This document shows positions 36,565-45,251 of a stretch of 64,000 nt of DNA, piece after piece. The notes under the pieces are model-generated. The model was given only the letters and a program-made list of their open reading frames with translations. It had not been told where the DNA came from and did no database searches. The stretch spans positions 62,001-126,000 of the forward strand of contig CAWITA010000028.1 in NCBI GenBank assembly GCA_963838835.1, written 5' to 3'. Every line of letters starts with the position of its first letter. The first letter of the stretch is position 1. Origin of the DNA: Bog-473 sp963838835 (GTDB taxonomy: Bacteria; Actinomycetota; Acidimicrobiia; Acidimicrobiales; RAAP-2). The position numbers were made by a program, and so were the translations under genes.

Positions 36565-37863
36565 ATGGGGCGTGTGACGGCATGGGCGGAGGAGCGGCAC
36601 GCGCCGGTGGTCGCGACCGTCGCGATGCTCGTCCTCGTCATGGCGTACAGCCTCTTGGGTCAGTCCGTCCTGCACGGCGGCCACGCCAAGCTGCTCTCGC
36701 CGAGCGACCTGTGGAGCCTGGCCGCCAGCTCGTCAGCCCTCGCGCACGGCCACTTCTCGCACATCTATGTGCGCAACGGTGCGCTGACCTCGCCCCCCGG
36801 CTTCGAGGTCGTGCTCGCACCCGTCCTGCTCGCCGGCCAGGCGCTCGGGCTTTCCCCCCATCTGCGCGTCGCGGGCCAGCCCCTCAGCCTGTGGTTCGTC
36901 CTGGGCCCCGCCGCTCTCCTCTTTGCGTCGAGCGCGCTGTTCGCCGTCGACGCCGTGGCGCGGCACTGGCGCTTCTCAGACGGCGCCCGGATGGCGCTGG
37001 CCCTGGTGGGTGCGCTGGCCGTGGCCAACGTGGCGGGGGGCTGGGGACACCCGGAGGATTGCGTGGCCCTGGCGCTGGTCGTGTGGGCCGCGCTCGCGCT
37101 CGAGCGCCGCGGGCGCGCCGGCGGACCGCGCGCCGCCTTGCTCCTCGGCGTCGGCATTGCGTTCCAGCCGCTCGCCCTCTTGGGCGTGGCGCCGGTCCTG
37201 ACGCGCCTGGGCTGGCGGGTGGCGCGCCAATGGTGGCGCCTCGCGCTGCCGAGCCTCCTCGTCGTCAGCCCGGCGCTGGTGGCCGAGCCGCACCGCACGC
37301 TCTTCGTGCTGGTGCACCAGCCCTTCCAACCCCACTACATCTCGTTCACCCCACTGACCCACCTGGCGCCGGTCATCGGCCCGGGTCTCGACGGGGGCGG
37401 CCCGGCCCGGCTGATCGCCATCGCCGTCTCCGCCTGCCTCGCCGTGGTCGTCTGCCGGAGACGGCACGACCTGACGACCGTGCTCACGATGACGACGGTG
37501 GCCTTCTTCATCCGGGTGCTGCTCGAGACCGAGCTCAACTGGTACTACCTCTGGCCGGTCCCTGCGCTGTGCCTGCTGCTCTCGCTGCGCCGCAGCCGGC
37601 TCCGGTTCGGGCTCTGCAGCGCCAGCCTCGTCGCCATCATGGTGCTCGGGAACCACAAGGTGCACGACATCGCGCTGTGGTGGCCTGCCCTGATGGCGCT
37701 GCTCGCCATCATGTTGCTCTCGACCGGACCCGCCCCTCGCGGGTGGGTCGCGCTGGTGGCCCGGTCGACCCGGCCAACCGGCCGGCACGAGCCGGCGGCC
37801 GCGAGCACCGTAGAGTGCGAGGCCATGGTGGAGCCGTCAGGCGCGGTCGGGCGACGTGAGTGA
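36565..37863 (+). CDS. Polytopic membrane protein (GT-C glycosyltransferase-like)
   Basis: 432 residues with about nine to eleven hydrophobic segments, for example APVVATVAMLVLVMAYSLLG, ALLFASSALFAVDAVA and ALMALLAIMLLSTG. The large loop after the first membrane segment and its general form resemble GT-C-type integral glycosyltransferases or related envelope proteins, but no catalytic DXD/DE motif is convincing. The ATG at 36565 has a near-perfect ribosome site (GAGGAGG, 36554-36560). The stop overlaps the following methyltransferase start by 8 bases. Confidence 0.7.
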   Translation: MGRVTAWAEERHAPVVATVAMLVLVMAYSLLGQSVLHGGHAKLLSPSDLWSLAASSSALAHGHFSHIYVRNGALTSPPGFEVVLAPVLLAGQALGLSPHLRVAGQPLSLWFVLGPAALLFASSALFAVDAVARHWRFSDGARMALALVGALAVANVAGGWGHPEDCVALALVVWAALALERRGRAGGPRAALLLGVGIAFQPLALLGVAPVLTRLGWRVARQWWRLALPSLLVVSPALVAEPHRTLFVLVHQPFQPHYISFTPLTHLAPVIGPGLDGGGPARLIAIAVSACLAVVVCRRRHDLTTVLTMTTVAFFIRVLLETELNWYYLWPVPALCLLLSLRRSRLRFGLCSASLVAIMVLGNHKVHDIALWWPALMALLAIMLLSTGPAPRGWVALVARSTRPTGRHEPAAASTVECEAMVEPSGAVGRRE

Positions 37864-38500
37864 GCTGAAGGGGCTGCGCGACGACGTCTATCGGCGCCCC
37901 CTGGCGACGGCGCTGCTGCGCCTTGGTCTCGGGCCCGGCTGGCGCTGTGTCGATGTGGGCGCCGGCGGTGGCGACGTGTCGGTGGCGCTGGCCGAGATGG
38001 TGGGCCGCGACGGCCGCGTCTATGCGGTCGACAGCGACCCGCTGGCGCGCGATGAGGTCGCACGTGCCGCGGCCGCGCACGCGCAGGTGATCGCGCTGAC
38101 TCAGGCGGGAGAGGATCTCTCGCTCCCCGAGGCCGTCGACCTCGCGTTCTGCCGCTTCTTGTTGCTCCACGTGCTCGAGCCACTCGAAGTCGTGCGGATG
38201 ATGGCGGGCGCCGTGCGTCCCGGGGGCTGGGTGGTGGCCCAAGAACCCATCACGTCGGCCGGGCGGATTGCCGGGGCCCCGCTCTCCATGCCCGACGCCA
38301 GCCACCCCGATGTCGGCGCGCTCCTCCCCGCCCTGGTGCGCGACGCCGGGCTCGAAGTCATCGACGCCTGGGCCGAGGCGCCGGCCGGTGTCGGTCCTGG
38401 GCCCGTGGCGCGCTACCTCGAGTCGCTCACCGGTGTTGACCCCGTCGACGACCCGGTGGTCCTGCCACCGCTCGTGACGGTCGTCGGCCGTCGGTCCTGA
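37856..38500 (+). CDS. SAM-dependent methyltransferase
   Basis: 214 residues of class I methyltransferase: motif I VDVGAGGGDVSVALAEMVG, motif II acidic VYAVDSDPLARDE, and the post-motif region DLAFCRFLLLHVLEPLEVVR and VRPGGWVVAQEP. The substrate is not evident; it resembles UbiE/small-molecule methyltransferases. The GTG start is inside the end of the membrane protein gene, so the pair is translationally coupled. Confidence 0.85.
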   Translation: MSELKGLRDDVYRRPLATALLRLGLGPGWRCVDVGAGGGDVSVALAEMVGRDGRVYAVDSDPLARDEVARAAAAHAQVIALTQAGEDLSLPEAVDLAFCRFLLLHVLEPLEVVRMMAGAVRPGGWVVAQEPITSAGRIAGAPLSMPDASHPDVGALLPALVRDAGLEVIDAWAEAPAGVGPGPVARYLESLTGVDPVDDPVVLPPLVTVVGRRS

Positions 38501-38564
38501 TCGCGGCATCCACCCTTTCGGAGGGGAGTAGGCGCACTCGGGCGAGCCGATAGGGTCGCCTCCC

Positions 38565-40175
38565 GTGACGACGCCCACCGCACCCCTTCTCGCCGGCGCC
38601 GCCCAAGCCGTCGACCTGGCCCAGCGTCTCGTCGACCAGGCGTGCGCCGCGGTGCGCGACCGCGGGGGCATCGACGCCAACCAGGTGGTCGCCTACGACA
38701 TGGCGCACGCGGCCGCCGCGGTCGGCACGGCCCGGGCGGCCCTCGAGTACGGAGAGCACGGCGAGCTCGAGGCCCGGATCGCCGCCGCGTTCGTCGCCGA
38801 CGTCGTGGCCGACCTCGCCGGCAAGGTGGCCGGGCGCGAGGCCCTGTGGGGGATCGAAGCCGGGTGGGCTGCACCGGTGGCTGACTTCCTCCGAACCCAG
38901 CGGGATCCCGCTGTGCTGGCCGGCCTGGCCCAGTCGGAGGGTCCGCGCCACCTCGGGGGGGACTTCGAGCTCGTCCGGGAGACCTTTCATCGCTTCGCCG
39001 AGGACAAGGTCCGGCCGCACGCAGAGCACGTGCACCGCGAGAACGCCGACATCCCCGAGGAGGTGATCGAGGGTCTGGCCGAGCTGGGCGGCTTTGGCCT
39101 CTCGGTGCCCGAGGAGTACGGGGGCTTCGCCTCGGGCGGCGAGTCGGACTACCTGGGGATGGTCGTCGCCACCGAGGAACTCAGCTGGGGCTCGCTCGGC
39201 GTGGGCGGATCGCTCATCACCCGGCCCGAGATCCTGACCCGGGCGCTGGTCTACGGAGGCACCGAGGAGCAGAAGAAGCACTGGCTCCCCAAGCTGGCCT
39301 CGGCCGAGATCCTCGCCGCCGTGGCCGTGACCGAGCCCGACTACGGGTCCGACGTCGCCGGGATCGTGACCTCGGCGACTCCGGTCGAGGGTGGGTGGGT
39401 CGTCAACGGCGTCAAGACCTGGTGCACCTTCGCCGCCCGGGCCGACGTGCTCATGCTCTTGGCGCGCACCGATCCGGACCGCGCACTGGCCCACCGGGGC
39501 ATCTCCATGTTCGTCGTCGAGAAGCCGCGGGGTGACGGCCGCGGCTTCGTCTTCACCCAGGAGGACGCGGCGCCCGACCGGCCGGCCGGCCTCGCACCGG
39601 GACGCCTCGAGGGGCGCCCCATCGACACGCTCGGCTACCGCGGCATGCACTCCTACGAGCTGGCCTTCGAGAACTGGTTCGTCCCCGGGGCCAACCTCGT
39701 CGGCGGCACCGAGGGTCTGGGCAAGGGGTTCTATCTCCAGATGCAGGGCTTCGAGAACGGCCGGCTGCAGACGGCGGCGCGCGCACTGGGCGTGATGCAG
39801 GCCGCCTACGAGGCCGCGGTCGCCTATGCCGCCGAGCGCAAGGTGTTCGGGTCACCGATCGGCGAGTACCAGCTGACACAGGCGAAGCTCGGGCGGATGG
39901 CCGTCATCATCCAGGCGACGCGCCAGAGCTCGTATCTCGTGGCGCGTTTGATGGCGCGTGGCGAAGGAACGCTCGAGGCCTCCATGGTCAAGGCCTACGT
40001 GTGCCGCGCCGCCGAATGGGTGACGCGCGAGGCCATGCAGATCCACGGCGGCATGGGCTACGCCGAGGAATTCCCCGTGAGCCGCTACTTCGTCGACGCG
40101 CGGGTGTTGTCCATCTTCGAGGGTGCGGACGAGACGCTCGCACTCAAGGTGATCGCTCGCCGGCTGATCGGCTGA
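38565..40175 (+). CDS. Acyl-CoA dehydrogenase with N-terminal extension
   Basis: 536 residues. The acyl-CoA dehydrogenase core begins near residue 125 (LVRETFHRFAEDKVRPHAEH) and includes FGLSVPEEYGG, VAVTEPDYGSDVAGI, ERKVFGSPIGEYQLTQAKLG, AMQIHGGMGYAEEFPVSRYF and SIFEGADETLALKVIARR with the catalytic glutamate in FEGADE. The first 120 residues form an extra helical domain (LLAGAAQAVDLAQRLVDQAC) as seen in a long FadE subfamily. It oxidises acyl-CoA to enoyl-CoA with FAD. GTG start; the stop is 21 bases from the convergent CoA-ester lyase. Confidence 0.92.
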   Translation: MTTPTAPLLAGAAQAVDLAQRLVDQACAAVRDRGGIDANQVVAYDMAHAAAAVGTARAALEYGEHGELEARIAAAFVADVVADLAGKVAGREALWGIEAGWAAPVADFLRTQRDPAVLAGLAQSEGPRHLGGDFELVRETFHRFAEDKVRPHAEHVHRENADIPEEVIEGLAELGGFGLSVPEEYGGFASGGESDYLGMVVATEELSWGSLGVGGSLITRPEILTRALVYGGTEEQKKHWLPKLASAEILAAVAVTEPDYGSDVAGIVTSATPVEGGWVVNGVKTWCTFAARADVLMLLARTDPDRALAHRGISMFVVEKPRGDGRGFVFTQEDAAPDRPAGLAPGRLEGRPIDTLGYRGMHSYELAFENWFVPGANLVGGTEGLGKGFYLQMQGFENGRLQTAARALGVMQAAYEAAVAYAAERKVFGSPIGEYQLTQAKLGRMAVIIQATRQSSYLVARLMARGEGTLEASMVKAYVCRAAEWVTREAMQIHGGMGYAEEFPVSRYFVDARVLSIFEGADETLALKVIARRLIG

Positions 40176-40196
40176 TCGGCGCCGGGGGCGCGGCGC

Positions 40197-41135
40197 TCAG
40201 CGGGGACGACGCGTGAGGCCGGCCCGCTCGCCCCGGCTCACGAACTTGTTGGCCATCTTCCGGCTGGCCTCGTCGATCATCTCGTCGCCGAACATGACGG
40301 CGCCCTTGCGATCTTGGTCAGTGGCCTTCTCGTACGCCTCGAGGATGTCGAAGGCCCGGTCGAACTGCTCTTGTGTCGGGGAGTACACCTCGTTGAGCAC
40401 GACGGCCTGGTCGGGCGTGAGGGCCCACTTCCCGTCGTAGCCCAGCATGCGGGTGCGCATGGCGTAGGCGCGCAGCGCGTCGAGCTCACGAACCTTGAGG
40501 AACGGACCGTCGATCACCTGCAGTCCGTTGGCCCGTCCCGCCATCAAGATGCGGCTGAAGACGTAGTGGAAGTGGTCGCCCGGGTACTCGGGGATCTCGA
40601 TCCCGCCGGTCAGCACCGGCATCTCGATGCTGGCGGCGAAGTCGGCGGGTCCGAAGATGATCGTCTCGAGGCGAGGGGAGGCGGCGCAAATGTCGTCGAC
40701 GTTGATCAGCCCGCGCGCGGTCTCGATCTGCGCCTCGATCCCAATGTGCCCGACCGGCAGCCCTGAGTTCTTCTCGACCTGAGTCAGCAACAGGTCGAGC
40801 GCGACGATCTCCGCGGCCGACTGCACCTTGGGCAGCATGATCTCGTCCAGGCGCTCGCCCGCGTTGCCGACCACCTCGATCACGTCGCCGTAGGTCCATT
40901 CGGTGTCCCAGGCGTTGACCCGCACGCACAGCACCCGGTCGTCCCAGGGGAGGTTCTTGATGGCGTCGACCACCTTGGGCCGGGCGCTCTCCTTCTCGAG
41001 CGGCGCCACGGCGTCCTCGAGATCCAAGAAGGTCATGTCGGCCGGGACGGTTGGGGCCTTGGCCAGGAACTTCTCGTTCGACCCCGGGGTGGAGAGGCAG
41101 GAGCGGCGGGGCAGGTCCCGTGAACGTGCAGACAT
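40197..41135 (-). CDS. HpcH/HpaI (CitE-like) CoA-ester lyase
   Basis: 312 residues of the CitE/malyl-CoA lyase family: MTFLDLEDAVAPLEKESARP, VLCVRVNAWDTEWTYGDV, IMLPKVQSAAEI, the glutamate in IGIEAQIETARGLINVDDI and IIFGPADFAASI. These residues bind Mg2+ and the CoA-ester. It probably cleaves or forms malyl-CoA, beta-methylmalyl-CoA or citramalyl-CoA type esters. The surroundings (acyl-CoA dehydrogenase, MaoC hydratase) fit short branched-chain or dicarboxylic CoA metabolism. Confidence 0.88.
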   Translation of the reverse strand: MSARSRDLPRRSCLSTPGSNEKFLAKAPTVPADMTFLDLEDAVAPLEKESARPKVVDAIKNLPWDDRVLCVRVNAWDTEWTYGDVIEVVGNAGERLDEIMLPKVQSAAEIVALDLLLTQVEKNSGLPVGHIGIEAQIETARGLINVDDICAASPRLETIIFGPADFAASIEMPVLTGGIEIPEYPGDHFHYVFSRILMAGRANGLQVIDGPFLKVRELDALRAYAMRTRMLGYDGKWALTPDQAVVLNEVYSPTQEQFDRAFDILEAYEKATDQDRKGAVMFGDEMIDEASRKMANKFVSRGERAGLTRRPR

Positions 41136-41253
41136 GACGCGATGGTAACAAACAGGGTGCAACGGCCCCCCGGGCCACCGCCGTGGCACGTCCGGCACCG
41201 CTCCGGCGCCGAACCTTCGGCCCAGACGTCGCGGATCGCGAGCGCAGACGAGC

Positions 41254-41940
41254 TCAGCGCAAATGAACGGAGAAGAACTCCAATGTGCGATCCCACAGCG
41301 CGCCGGCCGCCACTTCGTTGTACACCTCGGGCCGCGTGTCGTTGAAGAACGCGTGGTCTGCATCCGGATAGATGATGATCTCCACCGACTTTCCGAGGGC
41401 GCGCAGCTGCTCGGCCAACCCGTTGGCGGCCTCTGGCGTGAAGAAGTCGTCCTTCTCGGCATAGTGGCCGAGGACCGCCGCCGACATTGCCGCGTAGTCG
41501 GGCTGTGCGTCGGGCCACGGGATGACGCCGTAGCACGGGACCGCCGCCGCCACCGCGTCGGGACGCTGGGTCGCCAGCACGAGCGCGAGCCCGCCACCCA
41601 TGCAGAATCCGATCACCCCGACCTTGTCGCCCGAGCTCCGCCGCAACAGCTCGTCGACCGCGCCGCTCATGTCCCGCGCGGCCTGGTCCATCTTCAGCGC
41701 CATCATCGCCTTGCCCGCCTCGTCCGGCTCGCCGGGCGCCACCTTCTGCCCGTGATAGAGGTCCGGAGCCAGGGCCACGAAGCCCGCCGCCGCGAAGCGG
41801 TCGCACACGTCTTTGATGTGGTCGACGAGGCCCCACCACTCCTGGATCACGATGACGCCGGGACCGGTCCCGCCCTCGGGCACCGCCAGATAGCCGCCGG
41901 CGGCCGAGCCGTTGCTCCGAAATTCGATCATCTCACCCAT
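41254..41940 (-). CDS. Dienelactone hydrolase family protein
   Basis: 228 residues. The catalytic cysteine lies in VIGFCMGGGLALV, the aspartate in HYAEKDDFFTPEA and the histidine in IYPDADHAFFNDTRPEVYN, the exact triad order of dienelactone hydrolase; the VIVIQEWWGLVDHIKDV segment is also typical. It may hydrolyse lactones from aromatic breakdown or related esters. About 120 bases separate it from the lyase gene; it is divergent from the NlpC/P60 gene. Confidence 0.9.
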   Translation of the reverse strand: MGEMIEFRSNGSAAGGYLAVPEGGTGPGVIVIQEWWGLVDHIKDVCDRFAAAGFVALAPDLYHGQKVAPGEPDEAGKAMMALKMDQAARDMSGAVDELLRRSSGDKVGVIGFCMGGGLALVLATQRPDAVAAAVPCYGVIPWPDAQPDYAAMSAAVLGHYAEKDDFFTPEAANGLAEQLRALGKSVEIIIYPDADHAFFNDTRPEVYNEVAAGALWDRTLEFFSVHLR

Positions 41941-42035
41941 GCGGCGAGACCGTAGTTCCTAACGGTCCTTTTCGTGCTCCCGATCAAGCCAGCAAAAACT
42001 TAAATAATGCCCGTGTATCGAGTGAGCTGCACTTT

Positions 42036-42050
42036 CGTACCATCAGTACG
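42036..42050. promoter_or_regulatory. Short inverted repeat upstream of NlpC/P60 gene
   Basis: CGTAC-CATCA-GTACG at 42036-42050 lies in the 180-base divergent intergenic region between the dienelactone hydrolase and the NlpC/P60 gene. A TATAAG-like -10 element is visible near 42103. I looked for the c-di-AMP (ydaO) riboswitch that often precedes such genes in actinobacteria and did not find its conserved blocks. Confidence 0.3.
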
Positions 42051-42120
42051 ACTGCACACGTACGTTTCTCACCGACGGTGTTTGAACCGCGGAGAGCGTT
42101 CCTATAAGAATGGCCGCATC

Positions 42121-43310
42121 GTGACTGACGTAGAGCGGGAGTACAACCACTCCGCGCCGCGGTCTGCACGGAGCGCAAAGGTGCTCCGGCGGGTCAGCGT
42201 CCCCGCAGTGACCGTCGTCACATTGTTGGCGAGCACTGTGTTCGGATTGGCGCGTCCGGCGGGCGGCGATGCCATCTCCGACGCCCGGGCGAAGGCGGCC
42301 GCCATCGAGGCGCAGCTGGCTCAGGCCCAGAACGAGATGTCGGCGTTGAGCCAGCAATACGACGCCGCGCAGTACCACCTGTCACAGGTCAACGCGAACA
42401 TCACGACCACCAAGGCCAACATCGCGGCCGACCAGACGCAGGTCCACCACGACAAGGCCACCCTGGCCAAGGCGGCGGTGGCGAACTACATCACCGACGG
42501 CACGGCGGCCGCGCAGAACCCGATCTTCAGCGGCAACCAGCAGACGGTCGGCGCCACCACCGAGTACAACACGATCGCAGAGGGTGACATCTCGCTCGCC
42601 GTCGACAACTTGCACACCGCCGAGAACTCCCTCAACGCGCAGGTGGTCCAACTCCAGGGTGAGCAGGCGCAGGCGCAGGCGGAGGTGACCACGGAGCAGA
42701 ACGCCGTGGCGCAAAACGCCCAGGCCGTGCAGCAGCAGACGGGCGCGCTGGCGCAGGAACAGGGTCAGATCGCCCAGCTGGTCCAACAACAGCAGCAAGA
42801 AGAGGCCGCCGCCGCGGCGAAGGCCGCGCAGGAGCGCCAGGCCGCAGCCGCGGCCGCCGCCGCGCAACTCCAGACCGCTGGCTCACCGTCCGGCGCCACC
42901 GCCACCCTGTCCGGCCTGCAGCAGGCCGCGCCGCCGCCCACGGCTGCGGGCGGCGCGGGCGCGGTCCAGGCGGCCGAGAGCCAGATCGGCGTCCCCTACG
43001 TGTGGGGCGGCGAGTCCCCCGGGGTTCCGCCAGCCCCGGGTTCGACTGCTCCGGGCTGACGGCGTGGTCGTGGGGCCAGGTCGGAGTCGCGCTGCCGCAC
43101 TACTCGGGCGCCCAGATGGCTGACTCGACCCCGGTCCCCATCAGCGACTTGGAGCCGGGTGATCTCCTGTTCTACGGCCCCGGAGGTTCGGAGCACGTCG
43201 CCATGTACGTCGGCCCGGGCGAGATGATCGAGGCCCCTTACACCGGGGCAACGGTCTGGCTCACCGGGCTCCGCCTCGGTGGCGACTTCGTGGGCGCCGG
43301 TCGGCCCTAA
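42121..43310 (+). CDS. Secreted NlpC/P60 peptidoglycan endopeptidase, frameshifted
   Basis: The gene starts at GTG 42121. A signal segment (VPAVTVVTLLASTVFGLARP) is followed by a long Ala/Gln-rich coiled coil (about residues 60-270). The NlpC/P60 domain then begins VQAAESQIGVPYVWGGESPG, and the frame is lost at about 43016-43035. The next frame carries PGFDCSGLTAWSWGQVGVAL with the catalytic cysteine, PISDLEPGDLLFYG, and EHVAMYVG with the histidine, ending at 43310. Together about 395 residues, like RipA/RipB-type hydrolases that cut peptide stems at division. An indel in a G/C run is the likely cause. Confidence 0.88.
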
Positions 43311-43444
43311 GGCGCCGGCTCGATCCCTCGACGCCGCTCCCCTCGACGCTCGGCCGGCTCCTCTTAACCCCGCTCAACCCCGCGCCCACCGGCCCCGGAC
43401 CCCCGGCTCCCCTCCACCGGCCCTAACCTGGCCTCAGCGTTGCA

Positions 43445-44293
43445 ATGAAACCGATACCCGTCGACTTCCACATCGGGCCGCTCCAGGTCCACACCTACGG
43501 CATCGGGCTCGCGCTCACGTTCTGGTTCGGCTTCGCCTACTTCGAACGGCGCCTGCGCAACAACGGTTACCGAACCGACTGGTTCGTGCCCGTGTTCCTC
43601 TGGATCATCCTGGCCGCGGTCGTCGGCGCCCGGGCGATGCACGTGCTGTCGAACCTGAGCTACTACACGCACAACCCGGGCGACATCCTCGCCATCTGGC
43701 ACGGTGGCCTGTCGTCCTTCGGCGGCCTGCTGCTGGCCGTGCCCGTGGGCATCATCCTCACCCGGCGCCGCTGTCCCGAGCTTCCGCTCGGCCGCGCCCT
43801 CGACCTGGCCGCCCCCGTTCTGATGGCGTGTTGGGCCATGGGCCGGCTCCTGGGTCCCCAGCTCATGGTCGCGGGCGGCGGGCACCCGACACGCCAATGG
43901 TTCGGCCTGTACTACGCCGGCCAGACGGGCCGCCGGCTGCCGGTGCCCATCTTTCAGGCGATCGAGGACTTCGCCGTCTTCTTGGTCCTCATCGCGATCG
44001 AACGCAGCCTTGACCGCTGGCCCGACGGCACCCGCCGCGTCGGGTACCCAACGGGCGTCGTGCTCGGCACCGGCATGGTGCTGTGGGGCATTGAACGCTC
44101 CCTCGACGAGCACCTCTGGCTGGGTGAGGACGGCCGTCTCGGCTCGGACCTCGTCCAGTTGGCCGGTGTCCTCCTCGTCGTCGGGGGCGTCGTCATCCTC
44201 GTGCGCACGAGGACGCGCTGGAAGGTCTGGCTGCAGACGCACCACGCGCCGGACACCGACGCCGAGCTGGAGGGAGCGGAACAACCGGCCTGA
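43445..44293 (+). CDS. lgt: Prolipoprotein diacylglyceryl transferase-like protein (divergent Lgt)
   Basis: 282 residues with about seven membrane segments. Lgt features are HIGPLQVHTYGIGLALTFW, VVGARAMHVLSN, the signature HGGLSSFGGLLL, VPIFQAIEDF and the late GIERSLDEHLWLG. The block GRIGNFINGE, whose Arg and Asn are important in E. coli Lgt, reads GRLLGPQLMVAGG here, so the Asn is missing. Lgt attaches diacylglycerol to lipoprotein cysteines in the membrane. This may be a specialised paralogue or a lineage variant. The ATG starts MKPIPVDFHIG. Confidence 0.78.
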   Translation: MKPIPVDFHIGPLQVHTYGIGLALTFWFGFAYFERRLRNNGYRTDWFVPVFLWIILAAVVGARAMHVLSNLSYYTHNPGDILAIWHGGLSSFGGLLLAVPVGIILTRRRCPELPLGRALDLAAPVLMACWAMGRLLGPQLMVAGGGHPTRQWFGLYYAGQTGRRLPVPIFQAIEDFAVFLVLIAIERSLDRWPDGTRRVGYPTGVVLGTGMVLWGIERSLDEHLWLGEDGRLGSDLVQLAGVLLVVGGVVILVRTRTRWKVWLQTHHAPDTDAELEGAEQPA

Positions 44294-44319
44294 GCGCCGC
44301 GCCCCGGTCGCGGGCGCCG

Positions 44320-44512
44320 CTACTCGTCGCGCCGATGCGCCGGGCGCTCGCGCCCGGTCGTGCCGCTCGATCGCGAGTGCGTTGCCGTCCTTGAAGATCC
44401 ATCCGACCTCGCGCCACGGGCGGATCTCGGGCAGGGCCTCGGCGTGTTCTGCACCGGTTGCCGTGCGTTTCCCGAGCCCGGTGCCCATCTTTTTGGTCCC
44501 CTCGTCCTCCAC
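44320..44512 (-). CDS. Small hypothetical protein, probably frameshifted at its end
   Basis: From a GTG at 44512 the frame reads GTKKMGTGLGKRTATGAEHA then ALPEIRPWREVGWIFKDGNA, with strong G/C preference at third codon positions, as in real genes here. As assembled it fails to stop and runs antisense through lgt; a single-base change near 44330 would give a stop at 44320-44322 and a product of about 63 residues. No family is recognised. It fills most of the space between lgt and the next gene. Confidence 0.4.
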
Positions 44513-44724
44513 GTTCCGACCCGCCTCTCCGAAGGGGAAGGGAGCTCCTTGCCCGCACCCCGCGCACCGCTCAGGCTAAGGATCCGCTTCGCCCCGGTGG
44601 TGGATACCGGGCGTCGACCAGGCGCGGCCGGCGCATCACTCGAGGCCCGAGGGCCGAGAACCGGCCGTTCTCAAGGCTTCTTCCGGTGGTGCCGATATGG
44701 CGGTGAGGGGGAGGTGGGCGAGCG

Positions 44725-45054
44725 ATGGCCACCGTCCGGCCGTGGACGCCGATTATGAACGAAAAGATCTGGACCGAAGAGGAGAAGGAGGAGTGGCTGG
44801 CCGCTCACGGCGGCACGGCCACCCACGTGGTCACCTTCGAGCCCTTGTACCAGATCGAGATCTGCGTCCCGCCATGGGAGCATCCCGAGCGCCAGATCGC
44901 CCGCTCCGCCGTCGCCTGGGGCAGGCACATGGGCCGGGTCTTCGACGAAGAGCAGCTGGGCGCGTCCGCCGTCATCGCCGCGCACCACGAGGGGAACTCG
45001 ATCGAGGTCTACACCACGGTCAAGCCCCGGCCCAGGCTGCACCGCATCATCTGA
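44725..45054 (+). CDS. Small hypothetical protein
   Basis: 109 residues starting MATVRPWTPIMNEKIWTEEE, with an ordered look: VTFEPLYQIEICVPPWEHPE and AASAVIAAHHEGNSIEVYTT-like strands. A ribosome site (GAGGTGGG) precedes the ATG at 44725; an alternative ATG at 44755 starts MNEKIWTEEEKEEW. No known domain is recognised. It precedes the acyl-CoA synthetase by about 200 bases, with a KstR-like palindrome in between, so it is probably a separate transcription unit. Confidence 0.6.
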   Translation: MATVRPWTPIMNEKIWTEEEKEEWLAAHGGTATHVVTFEPLYQIEICVPPWEHPERQIARSAVAWGRHMGRVFDEEQLGASAVIAAHHEGNSIEVYTTVKPRPRLHRII

Positions 45055-45177
45055 ACGCGGCGCTCAGCCTGCAATCCGTTCCGGCGTCCAGCGGCCGTCG
45101 GCCCACATGGCCCGGACCGCGGCGCGCTGGTTCCTCACTCGGTGCCCGGCCGGACGGACCGGCAAATTGCCGCAAGT

Positions 45178-45191
45178 TAGAACACGTTCTA
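45178..45191. promoter_or_regulatory. KstR-like operator palindrome upstream of the acyl-CoA synthetase
   Basis: TAGAACACGTTCTA has arms TAGAAC and GTTCTA around two bases. It fits the pattern T-NN-AAC-NN-GTT-NN-A known for KstR, the TetR-family repressor of sterol catabolism in mycobacteria and Rhodococcus. It lies 60 bases before the start at 45252. An almost identical site is at 52171-52184 at the same distance from another lipid gene. Confidence 0.75.
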
Positions 45192-45251
45192 GCCTGCGCG
45201 GTGGCGGGGCCGCCATTTGCGACCGCCACGCGAGCAGGCAAGGAGATGCTG

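Noticed and set aside
41941..42120. Possible c-di-AMP (ydaO) riboswitch before the NlpC/P60 gene
   Set aside because: The position fits known actinobacterial examples, but the conserved sequence blocks of the motif were not found.
44697..45251. In-frame upstream extension of the acyl-CoA synthetase
   Set aside because: It overlaps a better-supported small gene in another frame, has no family similarity, and the ribosome site AGGAG at 45241 sets the start at 45252.
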